Assembly: GCA_045537455.1 (NCBI GenBank)
Contig: JAZSPM010000016.1
Location: 1-13,522, forward strand
DNA length: 13,522 nucleotides
Reading direction: 5' to 3'
Source of the DNA: Ornithomonoglobus_A sp045537455
Lineage (GTDB): Bacteria > Bacillota > Clostridia > UBA1381
Positions 6,929-13,522 of the stretch are shown one piece after another (position 1 is the stretch's first letter; the number at the start of each line of letters is the position of its first letter). The notes beneath the pieces were generated by a model. That model was not told the DNA's origin and did not search any database. It worked only from the letters and a program-made list of their open reading frames with translations. Position numbers and translations under genes: made by a program.

Positions 6929-9193
6929 TTAATTTGATATTCTTGTAATCTTTTCCACGCCCCTGATTTGCTTTAACCTCTTGTTTATCAGTGCAAGGTC
7001 GGCAGTATTTCTGATTTCAACACCCATTTGCATAACAGCCATACCCTTTTTATTTACAAAAGCATTGATGGTTTTCATATGCACCTTCATTTCGGCAAGC
7101 ATATTTGTAACCTCCATCAAAAGACCGTCACGGTCGGGGGCTTCAAGCTGAAGGCTGGCAACGTATGAGGTACTTCTTTCGCTATCCCAGTAAACCTCAA
7201 TAAATCTGCCCTTATCCTCCTCGCTCATAACATCAGGGTTCATGTTCGGGCAGTCCTTACGGTGAACGCTTACTCCTCTGCCCTTTGTGATAAAGCCCAC
7301 AATGCTGTCGCCTGCAACGGGATTACAACAATGTGCAAGTCTTACAAGACAGTTATCAATATCCTTAACTATAATACCCTTGCTTGAACCTGAATGCTTT
7401 GCGGCAACCGCCTCAACCTCACCTGATTCATCGTTATATATAGCCTCAAGCTTTTTCTTATCCTCTAATTCCTTCTGCTCCTGAAGCCACTTGTCACGGA
7501 GTCTTACAACAACCTTTTGTGCCGTAAGTCCGCCATAGCCGATACTTGCATATAAATCATCAAGCGACTGGAAGCCGTAACGCTTTGCGATAGCACCAAC
7601 CCATTCGGGCTTGAAAAGCTGTGAATGGGTGTTTCCTATTCTGCGAAGCTCACGTTCTATAAGCTCTTTTCCGTGTTCAATATTTTCCTCACGTCGCTCA
7701 CGCTTGAACCACTGATTAATCTTGTTCTTTGCCTGTGACGTTTTACATATTTTTAACCAGTCTCGGCTCGGACCGTGAGTATTTGCTGTTAAAATTTCTA
7801 CAATTTCACCTGTTTTAAGATTATAGTTATTCGTTACAATCTTTCCGTTAACCTTTGCACCGCTCATTTTGTATCCGACCTGAGAGTGGATTCTGAACGC
7901 AAAGTCAATAACCGTCGAGCCTGCAGGAAGCGATATTACACGTCCGTTCGGGGTAAATACGAAAACCTCATCCTCAAACAAATCTACCTTTAATGTATTA
8001 AAGAAGTCATCAGCATCAAGGATTTCGTTCTGTGTATCAAGCAGATTTCTTACCCATTCGAGCTTTGAATCCATTTCATTCTCGCCCGAAATACCTTCTT
8101 TATATTTCCAGTGTGCGGCGATACCGTTTTCAGCAATCTGATGCATCTGCCATGTTCGTATCTGAATTTCAAACGGGGTTCCCTTAGGGCCTATAACCGT
8201 CGTATGAAGCGACTGATACATATTCGGCTTTGGCATTGCGATATAGTCCTTGAACCTCATCGGAACAGGTGTGTATAAATCATGAACCATGCCGAGGATT
8301 GCGTAACAGTCTGTTACCGTATCAACAATGATACGAACCGCAAACAGGTCATAAAGCTCCTCCATTGTTTTGTTCTTGGTGAACAGCTTGCGGAATATAC
8401 TGTAAAAATGCTTTGCACGTCCCGTAACCTGACCTTTTATATTCATCTCATCAAGCTTCTTTTCAAATATGCTGATGATGTCCCTGACGTATTCCTCACG
8501 CTCGCTCTTTTTCTGATTTATACTGCTTGTTATTTCCTCATATGCTACAGGGTCAAGGTATTTTAATGCCAGATCCTCAAGCTCAATCTTGATTTTTGAC
8601 ATACCAAGACGATGTGCAAGAGGTGCGTATACGTCAAGTGTCTCTTTTGAGATTGTAAGCTGTTTTTCATGCGACATAAAATTCAGCGTACGCATATTAT
8701 GCAAACGGTCGATAAGCTTTATTACGACAACTCTTATGTCCTTACCCATTGCAAAGAACATTTTTCTGAGATTCTCAACCTGCTGTTCCTCAGGTGACAC
8801 GTATTTTATCTTTTTAAGCTTTGTAACGCCGTCAACAAGTGCCGCTACGTTTTCTCCGAATAATGACTGAATATCTTCGTGAGTATACGGAGTATCCTCT
8901 ACAACGTCATGCAGAAGTGACGCCGTTATTGTGGTTGCATCAAGATTAAACTGCGAAGCAATATATGCAATCTGAACGGGATGCTCAATATACGGAGCAC
9001 CGCTTTTTCTGAATTGATTTTTATGTGCCTGCTTTGCAAGTCTGTATGCAATATAAATCATGTCTGTGTTGGCATTCGGTGAATAGCTGTTTATGCGGTC
9101 GATTATTTCATTGACAACCGCATCTGTATCCGATTCCAACGCCTGAGGAAGGCGTTCGGGTGATAATATTGAATATTTTGCCGTGTCATTCAT
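6929..9193 (-). CDS. relA: Bifunctional (p)ppGpp synthetase/hydrolase Rel
   Basis: Rel makes and degrades the stringent-response alarmone (p)ppGpp. With ATG 9193 the protein has 754 residues, the usual long RSH size. Hydrolase domain: HPVQIAYIAS (71-80) and the intact HDVVEDT catalytic motif (95-101). Synthetase domain: LYDLFAVRIIVD (280-291) and RFKDYIAMPKPNMYQSLHTT (313-332). The RFKD form is that of bifunctional Rel enzymes. AENGIAAHWKYKEG is at 354-367. TGS is about 409-470, the conserved-Cys region LAHCCNPVAGDSIVGF 619-634 with HRKDC at 644-648, and the ACT domain about 678-754. A GTG at 9205 would add four residues, but it is 1 nt from the AGAAAGGA ribosome binding site, so I prefer ATG 9193 (13-nt spacing). 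It follows recJ as in other Firmicutes, but without apt between them. Copy 4 forms its leader. Confidence 0.97.
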   Translation of the reverse strand: MNDTAKYSILSPERLPQALESDTDAVVNEIIDRINSYSPNANTDMIYIAYRLAKQAHKNQFRKSGAPYIEHPVQIAYIASQFNLDATTITASLLHDVVEDTPYTHEDIQSLFGENVAALVDGVTKLKKIKYVSPEEQQVENLRKMFFAMGKDIRVVVIKLIDRLHNMRTLNFMSHEKQLTISKETLDVYAPLAHRLGMSKIKIELEDLALKYLDPVAYEEITSSINQKKSEREEYVRDIISIFEKKLDEMNIKGQVTGRAKHFYSIFRKLFTKNKTMEELYDLFAVRIIVDTVTDCYAILGMVHDLYTPVPMRFKDYIAMPKPNMYQSLHTTVIGPKGTPFEIQIRTWQMHQIAENGIAAHWKYKEGISGENEMDSKLEWVRNLLDTQNEILDADDFFNTLKVDLFEDEVFVFTPNGRVISLPAGSTVIDFAFRIHSQVGYKMSGAKVNGKIVTNNYNLKTGEIVEILTANTHGPSRDWLKICKTSQAKNKINQWFKRERREENIEHGKELIERELRRIGNTHSQLFKPEWVGAIAKRYGFQSLDDLYASIGYGGLTAQKVVVRLRDKWLQEQKELEDKKKLEAIYNDESGEVEAVAAKHSGSSKGIIVKDIDNCLVRLAHCCNPVAGDSIVGFITKGRGVSVHRKDCPNMNPDVMSEEDKGRFIEVYWDSERSTSYVASLQLEAPDRDGLLMEVTNMLAEMKVHMKTINAFVNKKGMAVMQMGVEIRNTADLALINKRLKQIRGVEKITRISN

Positions 9194-9220
9194 TATATGC
9201 CACACATCCTTTCTTTTATA

Positions 9221-9535
9221 TTAAGGGGACTCATTCGCCGTCCCCAATCCCCGGCTTTTTAGTGTAGTTACAAAGATAGAAAGCATATCATATTATATGC
9301 CAATCTTTGGCACACCTTACGTGCCAAAAAGACAGATTGTCATATGAATATGACACGCTTTCTATCTTTATCGCACAGGGCAAACAGCCATTGAGAAGCA
9401 AGTTATCCAAAAGCTTTTTATACCCATATAGCAAGCAAGTCAACCGAAAGCGTTTAAATTTACGCTTCAAGAAATTTCGTATGCAACGTAATATCGAAAT
9501 TTCTTGGTAAATTTTAATGCTTTCGAGGGACTTGT
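9221..9535 (-). repeat. Modular hairpin element, copy 4 (A-B-C, with partly duplicated A end)
   Basis: Read on the minus strand, hairpin A spans 9535-9435 with the invariant loop CGATATTACGTTGCATAC. It is followed by a second A-type 3' end (9419-9398, AGCTTTTGGATAACTTGC) matching copy 1, then the linker and hairpin B at 9369-9272 (GATAG/CTATC base type, invariant tip). Module C (9268-9221) is CTACACTAAAAAGCCGGGG, then GGGGAC-GGCGAATGA-GTCCCC. The element occupies most of the recJ-rel gap in the same sense as both genes and ends 27 nt before the rel ATG. Confidence 0.88.
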
Positions 9536-9570
9536 GATATTGATTTGCTTTTGAGATTTTATTTACACTT
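9536..9570 (+). repeat. Remnant of a hairpin-B right end, opposite to copy 4
   Basis: Bases 9540-9570 match 141-171 (the 3' end of hairpin B in copy 1) at about 25 of 31 positions, including TTGAGATTTTATTTACAC against TCGAGATTTTATCTATAC. The fragment points the other way from adjacent copy 4 and runs into the last codons of recJ (stop at 9559-9561). It looks like the remaining end of an older element. Confidence 0.6.
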
Positions 9571-11271
9571 CTTTATATCCTTTAACAATAACTGTACATT
9601 ATAATTTCCCTGAAAATTATTTATATCCATCTGGAAAGCAACGCTTATTACATCTCCGGGACGAAGCTCCTTTGAGTATTCGCCCATATAAAAGCCGATG
9701 CAGTTCATCTGCTTACCGCCTTTGGCAATCACTATCCTGAGATGCTTATTTTCGTTACCGACAGCCGTTATTTGAATTATTTCCGCTTCGTCAAGAGAAA
9801 ATACAGGTTTTTCATTTCCCACTCCGAAAGGCTCAAGACGTGAAAGTGCTTTTGCATTTTCAAGCGTAACTGCTCTTTCAGAAATTCGGCAGTCAATTTT
9901 GACTTTCGGAATCATGTCGCCCTCTGTAAGCATTTCATCTGCGTATCTATTTATCTTTGCAGTGAATTTTTCAAGGTCCGATATATTTATTGTAAGCCCT
10001 GCGGCAATTTTATGTCCGCCGAACTGTGTAAGCTCATCTTCACATTCGGATAAAGCATCGAACAGGTTAAAGCTTTCAATACTTCTGCCTGAGCCTTTGC
10101 CTATACCGTTTGAGTGTGAAATCAAAATACACGGCTTATAGAATCTTTCGCATATTCTTGATGCCACAATGCCAATAACTCCATGATGCCAGTCCTCATG
10201 GGCAAGAACGATAACCTTTTTCTTCTCAAAATTAGGGTCAGAAGCTATCATTTCCATTGCTTCATCAAATATATTCTGCTCGGTTATCTGACGTTCACGG
10301 TTCTGATTATCAAGCTCCATCGCTATCTGCTTTGCTTCCTCCTCGTTAGTTGACAAAAGAAGCTTAACGCTTGTTTCTGCATTGCCAAGTCTGCCCGAAG
10401 CATTCAGTCTCGGTGCGATTGAAAATGCGATTGAGCCGGCTGTCATGGAATTGCTGTTAACCTTTGCCCTGTCAAGCAACGCTTTAACGCCTATACGTGG
10501 TGATTTTCTAAGAGTCTTAACGCCTCTGTCTACGATTATTCTGTTTTCGTCAGTCAATGGAACAACGTCAGCCACTGTTCCGATTGCCGCAAGGTCGATA
10601 TATTTTTTAAAGCATTCGTTTGTATCTACCTCAAAAGCCATTGCAAGAGCAAGCACAAGCTTGAACGCCACGCCGACTCCGGCAAGCTCCTTAAACGGAT
10701 ATTCATCATCACGCTTAGGATTAATAATAGCCTTTGCCGCTGTCGGAAGTCTGTCCTTACAGGTATGATGGTCTGTTATTATAACGTCCATACCCTGTAA
10801 AACTGCAAACTCAACCTCGCCGATTGCGGTAATTCCGCAGTCAACGGTAATAAGAAGCTTAAAGCCCTGCTTTATAAGCTTATTAACAGCCATGATATTT
10901 ATGCCGTAGCCCTCACCCTGACGCTCCGGAATATAGTAATCCGCATCAGCACCTACGGAAATCAAAAAATCATACAGCAGTGCCGTTGATGTTATACCGT
11001 CAACATCGTAATCGCCGTATATAATGATTTTTTCTTTATTTGAAACTGCCGTTTTAATCCTCTCCACAGCCTTATCCATATCCGTCATGAGCATAGGATT
11101 TATAACACTTTGCATGGACTTTTGCAAGAATGAATGCATATCCGCACGGGGGATTTCTCGGTTCATCAAAATTGTTGCGAATATCGGCGGAATATGCAGT
11201 GTACGTGATACCTCTTCAATATCTTCACGCTTTAATTTTTCGTTTCTGTACTGCCAAATTTTATCAATCAT
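9559..11271 (-). CDS. recJ: Single-stranded-DNA-specific exonuclease RecJ
   Basis: RecJ is a 5'-3' single-strand DNA exonuclease of the DHH phosphoesterase superfamily, acting in recombination and mismatch repair. The 570 residues are close to the catalytic-core length and shorter than Bacillus-type RecJ, which carries an added C-terminal domain. Motifs: GDYDVDG (86-92), VDCGI (143-147), TDHHT (166-170), IGTVADVVPL (230-239), APRLNASGRLG (286-296), DHHA1 region GKGSGRSIESFNLF (391-404) and FGGHKIAAG (417-425), then an OB-fold region from about 450. The ATG at 11271 has a modest ribosome binding site (GGGGA). A good promoter lies 37 nt upstream. It is the first gene of the long minus-strand block. 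Its stop codon lies in a repeat remnant. Confidence 0.96.
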   Translation of the reverse strand: MIDKIWQYRNEKLKREDIEEVSRTLHIPPIFATILMNREIPRADMHSFLQKSMQSVINPMLMTDMDKAVERIKTAVSNKEKIIIYGDYDVDGITSTALLYDFLISVGADADYYIPERQGEGYGINIMAVNKLIKQGFKLLITVDCGITAIGEVEFAVLQGMDVIITDHHTCKDRLPTAAKAIINPKRDDEYPFKELAGVGVAFKLVLALAMAFEVDTNECFKKYIDLAAIGTVADVVPLTDENRIIVDRGVKTLRKSPRIGVKALLDRAKVNSNSMTAGSIAFSIAPRLNASGRLGNAETSVKLLLSTNEEEAKQIAMELDNQNRERQITEQNIFDEAMEMIASDPNFEKKKVIVLAHEDWHHGVIGIVASRICERFYKPCILISHSNGIGKGSGRSIESFNLFDALSECEDELTQFGGHKIAAGLTINISDLEKFTAKINRYADEMLTEGDMIPKVKIDCRISERAVTLENAKALSRLEPFGVGNEKPVFSLDEAEIIQITAVGNENKHLRIVIAKGGKQMNCIGFYMGEYSKELRPGDVISVAFQMDINNFQGNYNVQLLLKDIKKCK

Positions 11272-11307
11272 ATTTTTCCCCGATTATATATAGTATTTCA
11301 TTATATA

Positions 11308-11336
11308 ATTATACCATTTTTTTTAGAAAAATTCAA
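11308..11336 (-). promoter_or_regulatory. Predicted promoter of recJ and the downstream block
   Basis: On the minus strand, -35 TTGAAT (11336-11331) and a consensus -10 TATAAT (11313-11308) are exactly 17 nt apart. A TGG directly before the -10 forms an extended -10. Transcription would begin about 30 nt before the recJ ATG. No comparably good promoter was found before rel, yaaA or gyrB. Confidence 0.75.
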
Positions 11337-11416
11337 TAGTTGTAACAAAAAAACAATATAAACTAAATCAGGCTGTTTTTCATGATATTGTTAACGGTTA
11401 TTTAATAATATAAGCC

Positions 11417-11445
11417 TTGACAAGACATGAAGTATGGTATAAAAT
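11417..11445 (+). promoter_or_regulatory. Predicted promoter of the wall hydrolase gene
   Basis: A consensus -35 TTGACA (11417-11422) is followed by TATAAAAT (11438-11445). The -10 is either TATAAA (15-nt spacing, preceded by TGG) or TAAAAT (17-nt spacing). It diverges from the recJ promoter and puts the 29-bp hairpin at 11464-11526 inside the transcribed leader. The rest of 11337-11416 is AT-rich with nothing I recognise. Confidence 0.65.
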
Positions 11446-11463
11446 ATATTGTGTCAAAAAATA

Positions 11464-11526
11464 TAAATTATTGTTTGTTAGCGTAAGGGGACAGCCAGTC
11501 CCCTTACGCTAATAAACAATAATTTA
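11464..11526. repeat. Near-perfect 29-bp inverted repeat (hairpin)
   Basis: Arms 11464-11492 and 11498-11526 pair over 29 bp around an AGCCA loop. The only irregularity is one G opposite T, which is a G-U wobble in + strand RNA. The core (TAAGGGGAC...GTCCCCTTA) resembles module C of the repeat elements. It is not followed by a T run, so it is not an ordinary terminator. It ends 2 nt before the ribosome binding site AAAAGGA (11529-11535) of the downstream gene. Confidence 0.85.
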
Positions 11527-11543
11527 CTAAAAGGATTAAAAAC

Positions 11544-13259
11544 ATGAAAAAACTAATTTTAATATTATTTATCTTTCTGTTTCCGATTGTATCCGCATCA
11601 GCGAATATCTATGAAGAAATAGAACAAATGATACAGCAGGAGGAAGAGGCAAAAGCTCAGAAGGATGACCTGCCCGACCCTTATTTAGAGCATTCCACAA
11701 GCTTTTTTGAGGAAATAGAATGTAAGGAAATTCAGATCTATAACAAAGCCCTGAATATCCACATCGGCACGGGTTCATCGCTGACACTTGATGCCCGTCC
11801 AATGCCGCTTAACACAACCAATAAAAATCTTACGTTCTTAACTCAATCCGACATTATAACCGTTGATAAAAACGGAGTAGTTACGCCTGTTGGTAATCCC
11901 GGCAGTGCAGAGGTAAAAATCAAATGCGGAGATGTGGAACAGACCGTAAAAATTAATGTAATTCAGGGTGTTGAAGGGATTTCTCTTTCACGTCAGGATA
12001 TGCTTTTTTACATAGACCGCCCTATTACCGCAAAGCTTGATGCTATAATCACGCCGTCAAACGCCACGAACAAAAATGTAAAATGGTATACAGAAAACGG
12101 TGCAGTTGCTTCGGTTGATGAAAACGGAGTAGTAACGCCCATCGGAACGGGAACAACAAATATTGTTGCCGAATCGGAGGACGGGGGCTTTAAGGCAAAA
12201 TGTATTGTCTATGTTCAGATTTATGATATACCCGTAAGAGGTGCATTCATCACAAATGCAGTTGATGCAATACCTGTTTCAACAGACTATACGTTAACGT
12301 CCTATCTTTATCCGCAAAATGCAAGGGACAAATCAACATTCTGGTATTCAAGCAATCCCGAAATCGTAACCGTTGACGAGAACGGAACACTTCACGCTCA
12401 TGCAGAAGGAATGTCTGTTATAACCTTACGTTCATCAAACGGTGCTGAGGATACATTTACAATTTCATGCGTTGCAAATGATGAATCCTTTACATATAAC
12501 TATATCTCGCTTCCTGTTGAGGACAGAATTGCCGCACTTTCAATGCCTGTTGTATACTCACATTATGCCTCATCCTTTGAGTCAGCTCTTGAAAAACAGG
12601 CGGCGGCATCACCAACGGTATTTACAACAAATGCATCGGCGGCATCAAGGAGTGATGTGGCAAAATATATGAATCCGCAAAATTTTACAACGGGGTATGC
12701 AAAGTATCAGTTCCTTGATTTATCACGCACAAACGGAATCAGCACTGCATCACTTAACAGCTATCTCAGCGGCAAGGGCGTGCTTGACGGCAAGGGCGAA
12801 GCAATTATCTCCGCCGCAAAAGCGAACGGAATCAGCGAAATTTATCTTGCAGTACATTCGGTTTTAGAAAGCGGAAGCGGAACCTCGAAGCTTGCTTCGG
12901 GAATTGAATACAACGGTACAACGGTTTATAACCTGTTCGGTATAGGAGCGTATGATCGTGATCCGATAAACGAGGGTGCAAAATACGCATACGAGCAGGG
13001 CTGGACAAGCGTTGACGCCGCTATCTACGGCGGAGCACAGTGGATAAGCAAGTATTATATAAATGCAGGACAGAACACGCTTTATAAAATGAAATGGAAT
13101 CCTGAAAATCCTGCAACGCATCAATATGCAACAGACGTTGCATGGGCAGTTAAACAGGCAAGAACAATAAAAAGTCTTGTTGAAGCCTGCGGCGGAGCGG
13201 TAGTTTTTGACTTACCCGTATACAGCGGTCAATCAGAATACGGAATTAGTTGGGATTAA
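11544..13259 (+). CDS. Secreted Ig-like (BIG2) N-acetylglucosaminidase, LytG/GH73-like
   Basis: A predicted peptidoglycan hydrolase of 571 residues. It has a signal peptide (KKLILILFIFLFPIV, likely cut after SASA near residue 20), an acidic Glu/Gln-rich stretch (22-42), and three bacterial Ig-like BIG2-type domains (about 62-140, 143-225 and 228-310; repeated V-D-x-N-G-V-V-T-P type strands). The C-terminal glucosaminidase domain is about 400-546. It contains YLAVHSVLESGSGTSKLASG, with E442 as the expected catalytic acid, VYNLFGIGAYDRDP, QGWTSVDAAIYGGAQWIS and GQNTLYKMKWNP, as in B. subtilis LytG and relatives. Residues 547-571 are an unassigned tail. There is no SLH domain or sortase motif, so wall retention may rely on the Ig-like domains. 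The ATG at 11544 follows AAAAGGA at 8-nt spacing. It has its own promoter and an unusual leader hairpin. Confidence 0.92.
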   Translation: MKKLILILFIFLFPIVSASANIYEEIEQMIQQEEEAKAQKDDLPDPYLEHSTSFFEEIECKEIQIYNKALNIHIGTGSSLTLDARPMPLNTTNKNLTFLTQSDIITVDKNGVVTPVGNPGSAEVKIKCGDVEQTVKINVIQGVEGISLSRQDMLFYIDRPITAKLDAIITPSNATNKNVKWYTENGAVASVDENGVVTPIGTGTTNIVAESEDGGFKAKCIVYVQIYDIPVRGAFITNAVDAIPVSTDYTLTSYLYPQNARDKSTFWYSSNPEIVTVDENGTLHAHAEGMSVITLRSSNGAEDTFTISCVANDESFTYNYISLPVEDRIAALSMPVVYSHYASSFESALEKQAAASPTVFTTNASAASRSDVAKYMNPQNFTTGYAKYQFLDLSRTNGISTASLNSYLSGKGVLDGKGEAIISAAKANGISEIYLAVHSVLESGSGTSKLASGIEYNGTTVYNLFGIGAYDRDPINEGAKYAYEQGWTSVDAAIYGGAQWISKYYINAGQNTLYKMKWNPENPATHQYATDVAWAVKQARTIKSLVEACGGAVVFDLPVYSGQSEYGISWD

Positions 13260-13283
13260 TGCCCGTATAAAATAGGCGTAGGA

Positions 13284-13368
13284 AATTTTTTGCAGATTGC
13301 CGCTAAGACACACAGGTGCCATACGTGTGTATTGCCCTGTGGGTTTTGGTGGTGAGATGCGAAAAATT
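13284..13368 (+). promoter_or_regulatory. Structured folA leader RNA, possible folate-type riboswitch
   Basis: A compact three-way-junction RNA can be drawn. P1 has 11 continuous pairs, 13284-13294 with 13358-13368 (one G-U). P2 is 13297-13306 with 13346-13355 (10 pairs, four wobbles). P3 is ACACAC/GTGTGT (13308-13313, 13325-13330) with loop AGGTGCCATAC. P4 is GCCC/GGGT (13334-13337, 13341-13344). GA faces GA between P1 and P2. An alternative stem, CACAGG/CCTGTG (13311-13316 with 13336-13341), would break P3 and P4. CGCTAAG before P3 and GGTGGTG after P4 resemble the layout of class-I THF riboswitches (CGTTAAG, GCGGTG). I could not find the expected loop pseudoknot, so the class is uncertain. 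A -10-like TATAAAAT is at 13266-13273. Confidence 0.5.
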
Positions 13369-13398
13369 AACAAGCCCTAAAGAAAGGAAGAATATAAA

Positions 13399-13522
13399 AT
13401 GAACTTAATTGCAGCAGTATCAAGCACATGGGGAATAGGCAAGGACAATGATTTGCTTTTCCACATTAAAGAGGACATGAAATTTTTTAAGGAGACAACA
13501 ATCAACAATGTTGTTGTAATGG
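13399..13522 (+). CDS. folA: Dihydrofolate reductase (partial, 5' end only)
   Basis: The first 41 codons are present before the window ends. The N-terminus MNLIAAVSSTWGIGKDNDLL, then FHIKEDMKFFKETT and NNVVVM, is characteristic of DHFR: strand A with IAAVS, the GIGKDN Met20-loop region and the active-site helix containing the acidic residue (E25 or D26) and F29-F30. The enzyme reduces dihydrofolate to tetrahydrofolate with NADPH. The ATG at 13399 follows AAGGAAG (13384-13390) at 8-nt spacing. It lies behind the structured leader. Whether thyA precedes or follows cannot be seen; thyA is not upstream here. Confidence 0.93.
   Translation, partial: MNLIAAVSSTWGIGKDNDLLFHIKEDMKFFKETTINNVVVM

Noticed and set aside
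9194..9205. GTG start for rel four codons upstream
   Set aside because: It lies 1 nt from the ribosome binding site, too close for initiation; ATG 9193 is preferred.
9288..9510. Short open frames on both strands in the recJ-rel gap, and one at 5001-5186
   Set aside because: They are translations of the hairpin elements, with no ribosome binding site and no recognisable protein.
1..9535. CRISPR-like array or tRNA cluster explaining the repeats
   Set aside because: The copies are about 200-300 bp, dispersed, in both orientations and without spacers; no cloverleaf or TTCRA T-loop motif was seen.
11464..11526. Hairpin as a rho-independent terminator
   Set aside because: No T run follows on the + strand, and the ribosome binding site of the next gene comes at once.

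Overview
The window (13.5 kb, moderately AT-rich) looks like a chromosomal segment of a Gram-positive anaerobe of class Clostridia, possibly a gut Oscillospiraceae/Ruminococcaceae relative. The grounds are S-layer homology (SLH) and Gram-positive-type cell-wall proteins, the Firmicute yaaA-recF-remB-gyrB cluster, a bifunctional Rel and strong AAGGA-type ribosome binding sites. The genus is a guess.

Layout. 1-300: tail of a structured repeat element, then the leader of uxaC (uronate isomerase, 301-1692 +). 1788-2819 +: secreted SLH protein with its own promoter. It converges on gyrB, and the two share a bidirectional terminator. 2859-11271 is one long minus-strand block, transcribed recJ, rel, yaaA (S4 protein), recF, remB, gyrB. 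Inside yaaA-recF-remB the genes touch (0 and 2 nt gaps), whereas the gaps recJ/rel, rel/yaaA and remB/gyrB (about 270-370 nt) are each largely or wholly filled by a copy of the element. 11272-11543 is a divergent promoter region with a near-perfect 29-bp hairpin. 11544-13259 + is a secreted Ig-like/N-acetylglucosaminidase wall hydrolase. 13260-13398 holds a compact structured leader RNA before folA (dihydrofolate reductase), which runs off the window at 13522.

The gene content is DNA maintenance (gyrase B, RecF, RecJ, S4 protein), the stringent response (Rel), a matrix/biofilm regulator (RemB), cell envelope proteins and two metabolic genes. It joins pieces of two clusters that are separate in model Firmicutes: recJ-(apt)-relA and (dnaA-dnaN)-yaaA-recF-remB-gyrB-(gyrA). 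The genes in brackets are absent from their expected places.

The most unusual content is a modular intergenic element seen four times. In its sense direction it has hairpin A (about 100 bp, invariant 18-nt loop), a linker, hairpin B (about 100 bp, invariant 17-nt tip) and usually a G/C-run module C (GGGGAY...RTCCCC). Stem bases covary between copies while the loops stay identical. Subtypes of A and B occur in all combinations. Three of four copies sit in the same sense just upstream of the ribosome binding sites of uxaC, rel and yaaA. I do not recognise this family. It behaves both like a MITE-type mobile repeat and like a structured RNA.
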